The notes under the pieces were generated by a model. It did no database searches, was not told the DNA's origin, and saw nothing but the letters and a program-made list of their open reading frames with translations. Below, piece after piece: positions 52,346-62,756 of a stretch of 64,000 bases of DNA. The stretch is from Campylobacter sp. RM16189. GTDB taxonomy: Bacteria > Campylobacterota > Campylobacteria > Campylobacterales > Campylobacteraceae. The position numbers were made by a program, and so were the translations under genes. The stretch spans positions 124,001 through 188,000 of the forward strand of contig NZ_LIWR01000003.1 in NCBI RefSeq assembly GCF_012978815.1, given 5' to 3'. Every line of letters begins with the position of its first letter. Positions within the stretch are counted from its first letter, which is position 1.

Positions 52346-54097
52346 TTAGTTGGTTTTTTCTCTTAGTCTAAGTCCAAGCTCTCGAAGTTGCTCGGAATTT
52401 GCTTCACTCGGCGCTTTTGTCATAGGGCATTGTGCGCGCTGTGTTTTAGGGAATGCGATGACGTCGCGAATACTGGTTGATTTAGTAGCTAGCATCACAA
52501 GGCGGTCAAATCCTATCGCGATACCTCCGTGCGGTGGCGCTCCAAAGCTAAGCGCGTCAAGCAGGAAGCCAAATTTCTCTCTTTGCTCGGCTTCGTCTAT
52601 GCCAAGAAGTTTAAATACCTTTTGTTGAACGTCGTTTTTGTGGATTCTCACGCTCCCTCCACCTAGTTCAAAGCCGTTTAGCACAACGTCGTGAGCTATG
52701 GATAGGATATCTTCCAAGTCCTCTTCGTCTATATTTTTAGGCATGGTAAACGGATGGTGCATTGCAGAGTAGCTTCCGTCGTCATTTTGCTCAAACATAG
52801 GGAAATCTAGCACCCATAAAAATTCCATTCTGTCTTGATCGATGATCCCCATTTGCTCGGCTAAGAAAATTCTAAATCTTCCCATATAGTCAAGTACTAT
52901 CTTTTTCTTGCCTGCACCGAAAAATACGACGTCACCAAGTTTTAACTGGCATCTATCAACTATCTCTTGAAGGTCTTTTTCTTCAAAGAATTTGCAAAGA
53001 GGACCTTTTAATCCATCCTCTTTCATCTGGAAGTATCCTAGTCCTTGAGCTCCGAATTTGCGGACAAATTCTTCAAATCTATTCATCTCGCGTTTGCTGA
53101 ATATATTATCTCCGTTTGGCACTTTAAGCGCTTTTATGCGGTTTTTCTTAGGATCTTTTGCGATAGAGCTAAAAATTTCATTTGTCGAGCGAGCAAATAT
53201 ATCAATCACGTCAACCATAGCTAGATCGTAACGAAGGTCAGGTTTATCCGAGCCGTATGTTTCGGTAGCTTCTTTGTAGCTCATGCGTCTAAACGGCGTT
53301 TTGACATCATATCCGCAGGCTGCAAAGATGTCTTTTAGAACTTCTTCAGCCATATTTAAGATATCATCTTGTTTAATAAAGCTCATCTCGATATCAATCT
53401 GCGTAAATTCAGGCTGGCGATCAGCTCGCAAATCCTCATCTCTAAAGCATTTTGCTATCTGGAAGTATTTATCAAAGCCCGAACACATCAAAAGCTGCTT
53501 AAATAGCTGAGGGCTTTGCGGAAGTGCATAAAACTGCCCCGGATATACGCGGCTTGGCACCAGATAATCTCTTGCTCCTTCAGGTGTGGCGCGAGTTAGG
53601 ATAGGCGTTTCAAATTCTATAAAGCCAAGCCGGTCAAGTGCGTTTCTAGCGGCAATCGCAGCCTTTGAGCGCATTTTAAAGATATTTTGCAAGCGCTCGT
53701 TTCTTAAGTCCAAAAATCGGTATTTAAGCCTGATATCTTCATTTACCGAGTTATCGTTGATCATAAACGGAAGCGGTTCGCTTGGGTTTTCAACTATTAC
53801 TTCGCTAACTACGACTTCGATCTCGCCGGTCTTTAGCCTTGGATTTACAAGTCCTTCACCACGCGCTCTTATCTTGCCTTTAATTTTTAAAACATACTCG
53901 TCGCGAACTTTTGACGCTATTTCATGAGCGCTTATGCTATCGGCAGGATCGCAAACCAGCTGGATTAGCCCTGTTCTATCTCTTAAATCGATAAAGATAA
54001 CTCCGCCGTGGTCTCTATATGTATTGACCCAGCCGCAAAGATCGACTTCTTTGCCGATGTCCGCCGCACTAAGCTCTGCGCAATAATGGCTTCGCAT
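52346..54097 (-). CDS. aspS: Aspartyl-tRNA synthetase
   Basis: AspS (583 aa) charges tRNA-Asp and, in non-discriminating forms, tRNA-Asn. It has the N-terminal OB anticodon domain ([23 protein letters not shown], seen as DLCGWVN), class II motif 2 ([18 protein letters not shown]), the bacterial GAD insert and motif 3 ([13 protein letters not shown]). ATG 54097 is chosen because AAGGAG lies six bases upstream. The frame extension to 54142 starts upstream of the predicted transcript. Epsilonproteobacteria usually rely on a non-discriminating AspRS and GatCAB. Confidence 0.95.
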   Translation of the reverse strand: MRSHYCAELSAADIGKEVDLCGWVNTYRDHGGVIFIDLRDRTGLIQLVCDPADSISAHEIASKVRDEYVLKIKGKIRARGEGLVNPRLKTGEIEVVVSEVIVENPSEPLPFMINDNSVNEDIRLKYRFLDLRNERLQNIFKMRSKAAIAARNALDRLGFIEFETPILTRATPEGARDYLVPSRVYPGQFYALPQSPQLFKQLLMCSGFDKYFQIAKCFRDEDLRADRQPEFTQIDIEMSFIKQDDILNMAEEVLKDIFAACGYDVKTPFRRMSYKEATETYGSDKPDLRYDLAMVDVIDIFARSTNEIFSSIAKDPKKNRIKALKVPNGDNIFSKREMNRFEEFVRKFGAQGLGYFQMKEDGLKGPLCKFFEEKDLQEIVDRCQLKLGDVVFFGAGKKKIVLDYMGRFRIFLAEQMGIIDQDRMEFLWVLDFPMFEQNDDGSYSAMHHPFTMPKNIDEEDLEDILSIAHDVVLNGFELGGGSVRIHKNDVQQKVFKLLGIDEAEQREKFGFLLDALSFGAPPHGGIAIGFDRLVMLATKSTSIRDVIAFPKTQRAQCPMTKAPSEANSEQLRELGLRLREKTN

Positions 54098-54131
54098 TAG
54101 ATACTCCTTAAAATTCGTTTTTGAAAGCCTG

Positions 54132-54137
54132 ATTATA
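54132..54137 (-). promoter_or_regulatory. -10 box of the aspS-adk promoter
   Basis: Minus-strand TATAAT (plus-strand ATTATA) 35 bases before the aspS ATG. Confidence 0.6.
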
Positions 54138-54178
54138 CTCAAATTTTGCTTTTACCGAGCTTTTAAACCAAAATATGC

Positions 54179-54184
54179 TACAAT
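54179..54184 (+). promoter_or_regulatory. -10 box next to the nadK start
   Basis: TACAAT preceded by TGC (TGCTACAAT, an extended -10), ending seven bases before the nadK ATG. Transcription would begin almost at the start codon, so the message may be leaderless. Confidence 0.45.
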
Positions 54185-54191
54185 CAAAACT

Positions 54192-55067
54192 ATGAAAAAA
54201 GAGAGAAATTTAAATATTGCCGATGTAAAAAAAGTCGGAGTTGTAGCTAAGATAAATGCCGATTTGGCTAAAAATTTAAAGACGATTGAGAAAATTTTAG
54301 CCAAATACGGTGTAGAAATTTTACTTGAAAAAAGTTGCGCTAAAGAGCTTGATAAGCAGGGTTTTGAGCTAATAAATTTGGCTAAAAATTGTGATTTTTT
54401 AATCTCTTTAGGCGGAGACGGTACGATCATCTCAGTTTGCAGACAGAGTGCAGAAATTTCGCCGTTTGTGCTTGGAATTCACGCAGGAAGGCTTGGATTT
54501 TTAACCGATATCACGATGGATGAGTGCGAAGAGTTTTTTAAAGACTTTTTTGAGGGAAAATTTGATATCGAAACTCCGTTTATGCTTGATGTATTTATGC
54601 ATAAAAAAAGTGGCGATACGGTAAAAAAGATAGCCTTTAACGAAGCCGCGATACTAAGCTTGAAGCCAGGCTCTATGGCTCATATCAATGCGCTTTTAAA
54701 CGGAAAAGATTTTAACTCGTATTTTGGTGACGGCGTTCTTATATCAACGCCGATCGGCTCGACTGCTTACAACATGAGCGCAAACGGACCTATCATCTAT
54801 CCGTTAAGCGATGTTTTTGCCGTTACTCCGATATGCTCTCATTCACTTACTCAGCGCCCGGTTGTGCTTCCAAGAGGGTTTGAGATGAAATTTAAAACCC
54901 AAAGCGATGCTGTTTTGGTTATCGATGGGCAAGATAGGTTTAACATGTCAAATTTAGATAGCATTAGCGTTGCTTTGAGTGAAAAATCGGCAAAATTTAT
55001 CCGCCATATCGGTAGGGATTACTTTCAAATTTTAAAAGAAAAACTTCACTGGGGTTATAATGATTGA
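54192..55067 (+). CDS. nadK: NAD kinase
   Basis: NadK (291 aa) phosphorylates NAD to NADP with ATP or polyphosphate. The family GGDGT motif is present ([11 protein letters not shown], near residue 77), with the segments [17 protein letters not shown] ([13 protein letters not shown]) and [16 protein letters not shown] (seen as [12 protein letters not shown]) for NAD binding. The ATG is not preceded by a Shine-Dalgarno; a -10 box lies seven bases upstream. It overlaps recN by eight bases. Confidence 0.93.
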   Translation: MKKERNLNIADVKKVGVVAKINADLAKNLKTIEKILAKYGVEILLEKSCAKELDKQGFELINLAKNCDFLISLGGDGTIISVCRQSAEISPFVLGIHAGRLGFLTDITMDECEEFFKDFFEGKFDIETPFMLDVFMHKKSGDTVKKIAFNEAAILSLKPGSMAHINALLNGKDFNSYFGDGVLISTPIGSTAYNMSANGPIIYPLSDVFAVTPICSHSLTQRPVVLPRGFEMKFKTQSDAVLVIDGQDRFNMSNLDSISVALSEKSAKFIRHIGRDYFQILKEKLHWGYND

Positions 55068-56583
55068 GAGGCTTTTGATAAAGGAATATCTAAATTTTGA
55101 TAGCGTGGAGCTTAAATTTAAAGAAGGGCTTAGCGTATTTACAGGCGTAAGCGGTGCGGGCAAATCAGTGCTAATGAGCGCTATAATGGCTGTTTTTGGA
55201 CTTAAGGATAGCGATGCAAAGCTGATTGAAGCGGATGTGGAGTATAAATTCAGTGCCGAGGAGTATGGGATTGAGAGCGAGCAGATAAATACTTTTAAAC
55301 TGTTTAGAGATAAGGCGACAAGGTATTTTATCAACTCTCAGGCTATCTCAAAGAAAAATCTCGCCTCAATTGCAAAAGAGCATATAAAATATCTGTCCGC
55401 CAAAGAGATAAACGAGTTTGAAAACGAGAGATTTTTAAATTTGCTTGATATCGTCGAAAGTAAAAAAAACGGAGAATTTTTAAAATTTAAGCAGGAATTT
55501 GAGGCGAAATTTAAGGAATTTGATCAAATTTCAAAAGAGTTGCAAAATATAATAGAAGATGAAAGAAGGATTGAGGAGCTTAAGGAATTTGCAAGCTTTG
55601 AGATATCAAAAATAGAGTCTGTTAGCCCAAAAGTAGGCGAATTTGAAGAGCTTATGGAGATAAAAAAACGCCTTAGTAAAAAAGATAAGATAAATGAAGC
55701 TTGGAGTAGAGCCGAAGCCGTATTTCATGCCGAAAGAGCAGTCATAGATGCGCTAAATATAAGCGATATAGATGCGAGCTTTTTTGAAGAGTGTATGAAC
55801 GAGCTTAGGATAGCGCGCGACAACCTAAATATGGATGAGCTTGAAGATATCGATATAGAAGGCGTTTTGGATAGGATCGAGGCACTAAATTCGCTAATTC
55901 GCAGATATGCAAGCATTGAAGAAGCGCTTGAAACTTTAAAAAAACGAAAAGCCGAGCTTAGTAAATATGAAAATATAAGCTTTGAAAAAAGCTTGCTTGA
56001 AGCTAAATTTAACGCTTTAAAAAGCGAGATTAACGATATGTCAAGCAAGCTTACAAAGGCAAGGAGTGAAAATTTAAAAGAGCTTGAAGAGCTTATAAAT
56101 TCATATCTTAAAGAGCTTTATATGAGCAAAATCACTCTTAAAATAAGCCAAAAGCCGCTTGATAAATTCGGCGTTGACGAGATAGCTTTGAGTTTAAACG
56201 AGACTAATTTAAAAAATTTAAGCTCGGGCGAACTAAACCGCTTGCGACTTGCCTTTATAGCAAGTGAAACGCAAATTTCAGGAAGTGGAGAAGGGGTAAT
56301 AATCCTTGATGAGATAGATGCGAATTTAAGCGGAAAAGAGGCGATGAGTATCGCAAATGTGCTTTTAAATTTAGCTAAATTCTATCAGATTTTTGCCATC
56401 TCACATCAGCCTCAGCTTAGCTCAAAGGCAAATTCTCACTTTTTAGTTGAAAGACAAGGCGAAAAATCAATCGCAAGAGAGCTTAAAAACAGTGAACGCA
56501 TAACCGAACTTGCCAGAATGATAAGCGGTGAGAAGATAACAAATGAGGCTGTAAATTTTGCTAGGCAACTTTTGGAGGGTTAA
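55060..56583 (+). CDS. recN: DNA repair protein RecN
   Basis: RecN (507 aa) is an SMC-like ATPase that helps repair double-strand breaks. Walker A is [13 protein letters not shown] (near residue 30), a coiled coil fills the middle (about 130-385) and the C-terminal half has [13 protein letters not shown] (signature) and [13 protein letters not shown] (Walker B). It is somewhat shorter than the E. coli protein, as usual in the epsilon group. It overlaps nadK by eight bases; the next gene starts after 81 bases. Confidence 0.93.
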   Translation: MIERLLIKEYLNFDSVELKFKEGLSVFTGVSGAGKSVLMSAIMAVFGLKDSDAKLIEADVEYKFSAEEYGIESEQINTFKLFRDKATRYFINSQAISKKNLASIAKEHIKYLSAKEINEFENERFLNLLDIVESKKNGEFLKFKQEFEAKFKEFDQISKELQNIIEDERRIEELKEFASFEISKIESVSPKVGEFEELMEIKKRLSKKDKINEAWSRAEAVFHAERAVIDALNISDIDASFFEECMNELRIARDNLNMDELEDIDIEGVLDRIEALNSLIRRYASIEEALETLKKRKAELSKYENISFEKSLLEAKFNALKSEINDMSSKLTKARSENLKELEELINSYLKELYMSKITLKISQKPLDKFGVDEIALSLNETNLKNLSSGELNRLRLAFIASETQISGSGEGVIILDEIDANLSGKEAMSIANVLLNLAKFYQIFAISHQPQLSSKANSHFLVERQGEKSIARELKNSERITELARMISGEKITNEAVNFARQLLEG

Positions 56584-56664
56584 AAATTTTATATTTTAAC
56601 AAGAAAAAAAATGGTAGCATTGAAGAAAATTATAAATTTAATGTGTAATGGATAACTTATATTT

Positions 56665-57921
56665 ATGAAAAAAAGTAGAATTTTAATAGTAGAAGACAAC
56701 AAGGCATTGGCAAAACTTATTGCAAAAAAGATGGAAGGCAACGTCGAAATGGATATAGACGTAGCCCATAGTATGGCTGAAGCGGAAGTTTTTTTAGCTA
56801 AACCAAGCGAATATTTTATAGCCTTGCTTGATCTGAATTTGCCTGACGCTCCAAATGGAGAGATAGTAGATTATGTGATTTCAAAAGGTATTGCGGCGAT
56901 AGTGCTAACAGGAAGTCTTGATCCTAAGACTAGAGAAATATTTATACATAAAGATATAGTAGATTATGTTTACAAGAGCAACATGGATGATATAAACTAT
57001 ATATTTCAAATGATAAATAGGCTTATTAAAAATAAGCAGTATAAGGTTATGATCATTGAAGATTCGATGCCTTTTAGAAATAATATTAAAAAAATTCTAA
57101 CAAGTCTTCAGTTTCAGGTATTTACAGCCGCTCATGGCGAGGAGGCTATGAGCTATTTTGCCGATCACCCCGATATAAAGCTTGTTATAACTGATTATAG
57201 AATGCCTATTAAGGATGGCCTTGGAGTTTTAAAAGAGCTTAGAAAAGAAAACGACAAGAATAATCTTGGAATAATAGTTATTACATCTCCAAAAGAGGAG
57301 GTTAACGCCTCTATATTTCTTAAAAATGGAGCAAATGATTTTATCGCAAAGCCTTTTGAAAAAGAGGAATTTATATGCAGGATACATAATACCATAGAGG
57401 CTATAGAAAATATTAATAGAATTGCAAATTTTGCGAATCATGATTTTTTGACAGGTGTTTATAATAGAAGGTATTTTTATGCCAATATGGAGGAGTATTT
57501 AAGTAAGCATGAGGAATTCTTTGAACCTTACGCGATAGCTATGCTTGACATAGATCATTTTAAGAGTATTAATGATACATATGGTCATGATGGTGGAGAT
57601 AAAGTACTGCAATTTTTGGCAAAAAAATTAGTCGATGAGACAAAAGGAAATGATATTGTAGCTAGATTTGGAGGGGAGGAATTTTGTATAGTTCTTAAAA
57701 ATATCTCCAAAGAAGAGGCTATTAAATTTTTTGTAAATTTAAGATCTAATATTGCGTCTCAATCCATAACTCTAAAAAAAGAGAGTTTTAAATTTACTGT
57801 TTCTATCGGTGTTGCATTTGGAAGAAGCGATTATTCTTTAGATGAAATTTTAGAATTTGCAGATGATGCACTATATGAAGCTAAGGAGAATGGTAGAAAT
57901 AGGGTAGAGGTAGCTGGATGA
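56665..57921 (+). CDS. cbrR: Response regulator with two receiver domains and GGDEF (CbrR-like)
   Basis: This 418-residue protein has two receiver domains (about 1-120, Asp in LDLNLPD; about 128-245, Asp in VITDYRMP) and a GGDEF domain (about 270-418) with the active-site ARFGGEEFCIV. The upstream I-site, normally R-x-x-D, reads KGND, so product feedback may be altered. The layout and the position between recN and tatD match C. jejuni Cj0643 (CbrR, bile resistance). The ATG overlaps no gene. It overlaps tatD by four bases. Confidence 0.9.
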   Translation: MKKSRILIVEDNKALAKLIAKKMEGNVEMDIDVAHSMAEAEVFLAKPSEYFIALLDLNLPDAPNGEIVDYVISKGIAAIVLTGSLDPKTREIFIHKDIVDYVYKSNMDDINYIFQMINRLIKNKQYKVMIIEDSMPFRNNIKKILTSLQFQVFTAAHGEEAMSYFADHPDIKLVITDYRMPIKDGLGVLKELRKENDKNNLGIIVITSPKEEVNASIFLKNGANDFIAKPFEKEEFICRIHNTIEAIENINRIANFANHDFLTGVYNRRYFYANMEEYLSKHEEFFEPYAIAMLDIDHFKSINDTYGHDGGDKVLQFLAKKLVDETKGNDIVARFGGEEFCIVLKNISKEEAIKFFVNLRSNIASQSITLKKESFKFTVSIGVAFGRSDYSLDEILEFADDALYEAKENGRNRVEVAG

Positions 57922-58706
57922 TAATAGATACGCATTGTCATCTTGATGATAATAGATACGATGAAGATCTTGATATGGTTATGCAAAATGCCTATAGTGG
58001 TGGCATTGGTGGGGTTTTGATACCTGGTGCTGATATTAAAGATTTACCAAAAGCTGCTAGAATAGCCAATGCTTATAAAAATGTTTTTTTCGCAGTCGGA
58101 GTTCATCCGTATCATATAGATGATTTTGATGAGAATGAGTTGCGTAAATTTGCTAATGATGACAAATGCATAGCTGTAGGTGAATGCGGACTTGATTATT
58201 TTAGGCTGCCAAAAGATGAGAGTGAGAAATTAGCCGAGAAAGAGTCTCAGAAGAGAGTTTTTAAGGCTCAGCTTGATTTAGCTGTAGAGCTTAATCTGCC
58301 TGTAATTTTGCATATTAGAGACTCTAATGAGGATTGTTATAATATATTAAAAGAGTATGCAAGTAGGCTAAAAGGAGCGGTTTTGCATTGTTATAACGCA
58401 TCGCCATTACTTTTAGAGCTTAGTAAATTTGGAAATTTTTATTTTGGAATCGGCGGAGTTTTAACATTTAAAAATGCTAAAAATTTAGTGGAAATTTTGC
58501 CTAAAATTCCAAGGGATAAGTTACTTATCGAAACAGATGGGCCATATCTTTCGCCTGAGCCATATAGAGGTAGGAGAAATGAGCCTTTTTATACGCAATT
58601 TGTTGCACAAAGAATGAGTGAAATTTTAGATTTAGAAAAAGAGGAGATAATTAGAATAACCAAGCAAAATGCTAAAATGCTTTTTGGAAATTTTAATACC
58701 GAATAA
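57918..58706 (+). CDS. tatD: TatD-family metal-dependent hydrolase
   Basis: This 262-residue protein is a TatD-type TIM-barrel hydrolase. The metal-binding DTHCHLDD is at residues 4-11, with GECGLDYFR, PVILHIRDS, VLHCYNASP and the late ETDGPYLSPEPYRG carrying further metal ligands. Family members are 3'-5' DNA/RNA exonucleases involved in repair; they are not part of Tat export despite the name. It overlaps the diguanylate cyclase gene by four bases and is 12 bases ahead of mltD. Confidence 0.93.
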   Translation: MIIDTHCHLDDNRYDEDLDMVMQNAYSGGIGGVLIPGADIKDLPKAARIANAYKNVFFAVGVHPYHIDDFDENELRKFANDDKCIAVGECGLDYFRLPKDESEKLAEKESQKRVFKAQLDLAVELNLPVILHIRDSNEDCYNILKEYASRLKGAVLHCYNASPLLLELSKFGNFYFGIGGVLTFKNAKNLVEILPKIPRDKLLIETDGPYLSPEPYRGRRNEPFYTQFVAQRMSEILDLEKEEIIRITKQNAKMLFGNFNTE

Positions 58707-58718
58707 ATAAGGAGAAAA

Positions 58719-59942
58719 ATGAGAATTTTAAAAATAGTTTTTTTGTGTATGACCTGTACTATATTTTTATCTGCTTCGACTATGAATAAAAACGTTAAAG
58801 ATGTAACCGAATTACAAAAAAAAGTATTGAAAGAATTTGACATAGACTATAAATTTCTAACCAGTCCTTACTATAAAACAGTTAAAAATAGTATCAAAGA
58901 TAGTAAGAAAAAAGAATTTGCAAGGACAATAGAGAACGGATATAAGCATATTCCTGTCTTGCAAAAAATTATTAAAGATTCAGGTATCCCGGAGTCGTTT
59001 TTATATCTTGCGATGATAGAATCCGGTTTTTCCAACGAGGTTGTATCAAGAGTTAAAGCCGTAGGTATTTGGCAGTTTATGGCTCCTACGGCTAAGCTTT
59101 ATGGTCTTAGAGTAGATGAGTACGCTGATGAGCGTAAAGATCCAATAGCTGCCACTATTGCCGCTACAAAGTATCTTCAAAATTTAAAAGATGAATTTGG
59201 AAAATGGTATTTGGCTATGATGGCATATAATTGTGGAGGAACTAGGCTAAAATCTGCTATAAAAAAGGCCGGAAGCGATGATATACACGTGCTTCTTGAT
59301 AGCAAAAAAGGTTATTTGCCAAAAGAAACCAGGGCTTTCGTAACAAAAATTTTAACTGTAGCGAATATAGCTGCCGATAATAATACGCAAGATACAAATA
59401 ATTCTAATCTAATAGGTGGTGATAAGGCTGTTGAACTAGCAAAGATTGATGTTCCTGGAGGAACTACCTTGATGGAGGTTGGAGACAGTATAGGAGTTAG
59501 CTTAAAAAGAATGAAAGAGTATAACTCTCATCTTAAATTCGTATATACTCCACCTACGGATAAGCAATACTATCTATACATTCCTAAAAATAAAAAAAAT
59601 ATGTTTAATGATAATTTTGAGGCCTCCCAAAATCGTAAATTTGAAATTTATACAATAAAAAAAGATGATACTCTCTTGGCTATTGCTCAAAAAACAGGAG
59701 TTAGTCATAAGATAATCAAAGAGTATAATAATCTAACATCCGATAAGTTAAAACCAAATGAGAACATAGTAATCCCTACGGAGCAAAACATCAACTATCT
59801 TGCCGAATATATAGTAAAGAGCGGAGATAGCCTAAATGAAATTTCTGAGAAATTTGATGTCGCACTTAAAGATTTAAAGGATGCAAACAGTCTAATTAGC
59901 TCAAATTCATCTATTGGAGCAAAGCTTGCTACTGCAAAATAG
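58719..59942 (+). CDS. mltD: MltD-type lytic transglycosylase with LysM repeats
   Basis: This 407-residue envelope protein has a signal peptide (about 1-22), a transglycosylase (SLT) domain (about 75-210; catalytic Glu in [12 protein letters not shown], then [11 protein letters not shown] and MMAYNCGG) and two LysM peptidoglycan-binding repeats at about 305-355 and 360-400 ([30 protein letters not shown]). It cleaves peptidoglycan with anhydromuramyl formation. AAGGAG lies upstream. Its 3' end contains the rlpA start. Confidence 0.92.
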   Translation: MRILKIVFLCMTCTIFLSASTMNKNVKDVTELQKKVLKEFDIDYKFLTSPYYKTVKNSIKDSKKKEFARTIENGYKHIPVLQKIIKDSGIPESFLYLAMIESGFSNEVVSRVKAVGIWQFMAPTAKLYGLRVDEYADERKDPIAATIAATKYLQNLKDEFGKWYLAMMAYNCGGTRLKSAIKKAGSDDIHVLLDSKKGYLPKETRAFVTKILTVANIAADNNTQDTNNSNLIGGDKAVELAKIDVPGGTTLMEVGDSIGVSLKRMKEYNSHLKFVYTPPTDKQYYLYIPKNKKNMFNDNFEASQNRKFEIYTIKKDDTLLAIAQKTGVSHKIIKEYNNLTSDKLKPNENIVIPTEQNINYLAEYIVKSGDSLNEISEKFDVALKDLKDANSLISSNSSIGAKLATAK

Positions 59943-60735
59943 TATCAAATTTGGCCTTTTGGCTATTTTTGTATCTATTTTTTTTACAGGATGCTCTTGG
60001 ATAGGTATAAATTTTGGCCCTACGGGACCTACAAACGTAAAGATAAATAATTCAAAAGGTGTTCATCAAGCCACCATGCGTCCCTATACCATAAACGGAA
60101 AGACATATTATCCGACTATAGTAAGCGTGGGAGATAGGGCAAGTGGAATAGCCAGTTGGTATGGACCGAATTTTCATGGCAAAAAAACCTCAAACGGTGA
60201 AATTTATAATATGTATAATATGACTGCCGCGCATAAAACTTTGCCTATGAATACAATGGTGAGAGTTACAAATTTAAAGAACGGCAAAAATATTATAGTT
60301 AGAATTAATGATCGTGGTCCTTTTGTGGCTGGCAGGGTTATAGATCTGTCAAAAGTAGGAGCGCAAAAGATAGACATGATAGCATCTGGCACTGCACCTG
60401 TAGTGCTTGAAGTTGTCGGGTTTAATGGTAGTATAAATAGCAAAGTTGCCAATATACCAAGCTCTCAAAAGCCTAAGGTATCAAGTAGAGTTCAGCAAGA
60501 TACTTTTGTTGGCGGTATATTTATGGTGCAAATTGGTGCTTTTAGAAATTTAAGTGGTGCAAATGCTTACAAAAGAACTCACTCTGCCAAGAACTACAAT
60601 ACTCAAATCAAAGAGTATATACTTGATGGAAGGACTATATATAGAGTATTTTTAGTAGGCTTTAGAAGCGAAAACGAGGCTAGAGACTTCATCGAAGCAG
60701 GGCATATAGAAGGCGCATTTATCGCAAGGGAGTAA
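59926..60735 (+). CDS. rlpA: RlpA-family septal ring lytic transglycosylase
   Basis: RlpA (269 aa) is a lipoprotein glycosidase that acts on denuded septal peptidoglycan. The signal ends in FTGCSW (lipobox Cys near residue 22), a double-psi beta-barrel domain (about 50-145) carries [20 protein letters not shown] and VRINDRGPF, and a C-terminal SPOR domain (about 195-268) binds denuded glycans. I chose TTG 59926, six bases after GGAG (59916-59919), rather than TTG 59914. It overlaps mltD by 17 bases. Confidence 0.92.
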   Translation: MLLQNSIKFGLLAIFVSIFFTGCSWIGINFGPTGPTNVKINNSKGVHQATMRPYTINGKTYYPTIVSVGDRASGIASWYGPNFHGKKTSNGEIYNMYNMTAAHKTLPMNTMVRVTNLKNGKNIIVRINDRGPFVAGRVIDLSKVGAQKIDMIASGTAPVVLEVVGFNGSINSKVANIPSSQKPKVSSRVQQDTFVGGIFMVQIGAFRNLSGANAYKRTHSAKNYNTQIKEYILDGRTIYRVFLVGFRSENEARDFIEAGHIEGAFIARE

Positions 60736-60737
60736 GC

Positions 60738-61307
60738 GTGCAAAAGATAAGAAAGACCAAAGAGACTGATATAAGTTTAGATTTAGAAATTTATGGAAGT
60801 GGAAAGTGTGATATAAGCACGGGCATAGGATTTTTTGATCATATGCTTGAAGCCTTTGGCAAGCACGCTTTGTTTGATATGAAGCTTGTTGCAAAGGGCG
60901 ATTTGCATATAGATTTTCACCATACGGTTGAAGATACAGGCATCGTCATAGGCTCGCTTTTAAAAGAGATGATATATCCTGTAAACGGAATTGAGAGATT
61001 TGGCGAGGCGACGGTTGTCATGGATGAAGCAGCTGTAAACTGTGCTCTTGATCTATCAAACCGACCGTTTTTAGTTTATGAAAGTATTAGCGATGGTAAA
61101 GTAGGTGATTTTGATATCGAGCTTGTTAATGAATTTTTCCAAGCTCTTGCATTTAACGCAAATATCACGCTTCATATAACTAAAATTCGTGGCAAAAACT
61201 CTCACCATATAATCGAAGCAAGCTTTAAGGCCCTAGCTGTCGCACTTAGAAGAGCTCTTGCTAAAAACGAGCGAATCGGAGTTCCAAGTACGAAAGGCGT
61301 GTTGTGA
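60738..61307 (+). CDS. hisB: Imidazoleglycerol-phosphate dehydratase
   Basis: This 189-residue enzyme dehydrates imidazole glycerol phosphate in histidine biosynthesis. It is the monofunctional HisB, without the phosphatase half of E. coli. Metal-binding histidine motifs are visible: GFFDHMLEAFGKH, DFHHTVEDTG, and GKNSHHIIEASFK. Start GTG, two bases after rlpA. It lies inside a cell-wall and LPS gene run, overlapping kdsC by four bases; no other his genes are in the window. Confidence 0.95.
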   Translation: MQKIRKTKETDISLDLEIYGSGKCDISTGIGFFDHMLEAFGKHALFDMKLVAKGDLHIDFHHTVEDTGIVIGSLLKEMIYPVNGIERFGEATVVMDEAAVNCALDLSNRPFLVYESISDGKVGDFDIELVNEFFQALAFNANITLHITKIRGKNSHHIIEASFKALAVALRRALAKNERIGVPSTKGVL

Positions 61308-61792
61308 TAGAGATAATTTTTTTAGATGTTGACGGTTGTATGACTGACGGCAAGATAGTCTATGGCGCAAATGGAGAAGAGGTTAAATTTTTTGACGTTA
61401 AAGATGGATATGCTATAGAGAGCTGGTTAAAGCTTGGTAAAAAAGTCGCAATCATAACTGGTAGAAAGTCAGCAATTGTAGAAAAAAGAGCCGAAAATTT
61501 AAAGATAGACCATGTATATCAGGGAGTAAGTGATAAATTTGCCGTTGCTGAGGAAATTTTAAAGTTTGAAGGACTTAAGTTTGAAAATGCGGCCGCAATA
61601 GGTGATGACTATAATGATTATAAGCTACTTAAGGCTGTTGGTTGGAGCTTTAAACCAAAGGATGCAATTAAAGAGCTTGAAGTAAAGACAAAGCTGAAAT
61701 ACAAAGGCGGACACGGAGCTATTAGGCAGATGATAGAAATTTTAATAGATCATGAAAATTTAAAAGAAGAGTGGTCTAAGCGTTGGTTATAA
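61304..61792 (+). CDS. kdsC: 3-deoxy-D-manno-octulosonate 8-phosphate phosphatase
   Basis: KdsC (162 aa) removes phosphate from Kdo-8-P to make Kdo, the inner-core sugar of LPS. It is a C0-type HAD phosphatase: the nucleophile motif is FLDVDGCMTDG (Asp8 and Asp10), with ITGRKSAIV, and GDDYNDYKLL near the end. The length fits a HAD enzyme without a cap. Start GTG overlapping hisB. It precedes lptC, a sign of LPS pathway clustering. Confidence 0.92.
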   Translation: MIEIIFLDVDGCMTDGKIVYGANGEEVKFFDVKDGYAIESWLKLGKKVAIITGRKSAIVEKRAENLKIDHVYQGVSDKFAVAEEILKFEGLKFENAAAIGDDYNDYKLLKAVGWSFKPKDAIKELEVKTKLKYKGGHGAIRQMIEILIDHENLKEEWSKRWL

Positions 61793-62304
61793 AAGTTTTT
61801 TATTTTGTCATAGCTATCTTTAGTGTGGCTATGGTATATATGACACTTCAGGATCCTTACTATAGTGAAATTCTAAAACCAGATAATAGCATTGCCACTA
61901 TCGGGATGAATGATGTTGTGGATTACGAAATCAATGCCACTATTGTAAGTGCTAAATATGAGGCTGACGAGTGGAATAGATATAAAAATATGGATGAATT
62001 TTTAAATTTTAAGGCTGATGTTTTAAGAGATGATACTCATCATAGTATTATTTCTGATAAAGCTTTTTATCAAGACGATACTATTAAGCTTAAAGGAAAT
62101 GTTAGATATTTAAATAGTGAAAATTTGAAATTTGTTTCAGAAGAAGCAGATTATAATACTAAAACAAAAATTGCCAGTTCGAGCATGCCTTTTACTATGA
62201 CTAAAAATGAGGATAAGATAGTTGGCGATAGTATTATTTATGATGCAAATTTAAAAAGAACTTACGCAAAGGGAATTCAAGCATGGGTGCAGGAAAAAAG
62301 ATAA
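61783..62304 (+). CDS. lptC: LPS export protein LptC
   Basis: LptC (173 aa) is an inner-membrane protein that passes LPS from the LptB2FG extractor to LptA. One membrane segment (about residues 3-21) precedes a periplasmic beta-jellyroll domain (about 45-170; SEEADYNTKTKIASSSMPFTM, seen as EADYNTKTK). The identity rests on fold-like pattern, size and position between kdsC and lptA, as in C. jejuni. Start TTG, overlapping kdsC by ten bases. Confidence 0.82.
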   Translation: MVIKVFYFVIAIFSVAMVYMTLQDPYYSEILKPDNSIATIGMNDVVDYEINATIVSAKYEADEWNRYKNMDEFLNFKADVLRDDTHHSIISDKAFYQDDTIKLKGNVRYLNSENLKFVSEEADYNTKTKIASSSMPFTMTKNEDKIVGDSIIYDANLKRTYAKGIQAWVQEKR

Positions 62305-62756
62305 TTTTGGCCTTTATTTTTAGTATTTTACCTTTGGTCGCTCAAAATGTGGAAGTAACCGCGGATGATTTTTTTGCAGATGAGAACAAATTTATAAGTG
62401 AATTGAGTGGTAATGTTAGTGTCAAAAAAGGTAAAGATATATTAAGTGCCGATAAAGTTGTGATACATTTTGATAAAAATCGTAATCCTATCAAATATGT
62501 TGCCACAGGAAATGCTAAATTTAAGGTTTTTATTAAAGACAAAAATTACAACGGAAGCGGACATGAGCTTATATACGAACCAAAATCAAATTTATATACT
62601 ATAAACGGAAGTGGATTTTTGCATGAAGTTGATAGCGATAAGAGAATTTATGGTGAAAAGATAAGTGTAAATCAAAATAGTGGCACATATAGTGTAAATA
62701 GTGGCAATAAAAAGCCTGTAAAATTTGTATTTCAAGTGGAGGATAAGAAAAAGTGA
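62283..62756 (+). CDS. lptA: LPS transport periplasmic protein LptA
   Basis: LptA (157 aa) is the periplasmic bridge of LPS transport. A signal peptide (about 1-20) leads into an OstA-like beta-jellyroll (about 22-150): VEVTADDFFADENKFISELSGNVSVKKGKDILSADKVVIHFDKN is the typical start (seen as VEVTADDFF and LSADKVVIHF). It overlaps lptC by 22 bases and touches ysxC by four, so the set is co-expressed. LptD, LptB, LptF and LptG are not in the window. Confidence 0.88.
   Translation: MGAGKKIILAFIFSILPLVAQNVEVTADDFFADENKFISELSGNVSVKKGKDILSADKVVIHFDKNRNPIKYVATGNAKFKVFIKDKNYNGSGHELIYEPKSNLYTINGSGFLHEVDSDKRIYGEKISVNQNSGTYSVNSGNKKPVKFVFQVEDKKK

Noticed and set aside
53586..53927. 113-residue plus-strand frame opposite aspS
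   Set aside because: Antisense of a highly conserved gene with Ser/Ile-rich shadow composition.
54098..54142. N-terminal extension of aspS
   Set aside because: The extra 15 residues start upstream of the -10 box; ATG 54097 has AAGGAG and the normal AspRS N-terminus.
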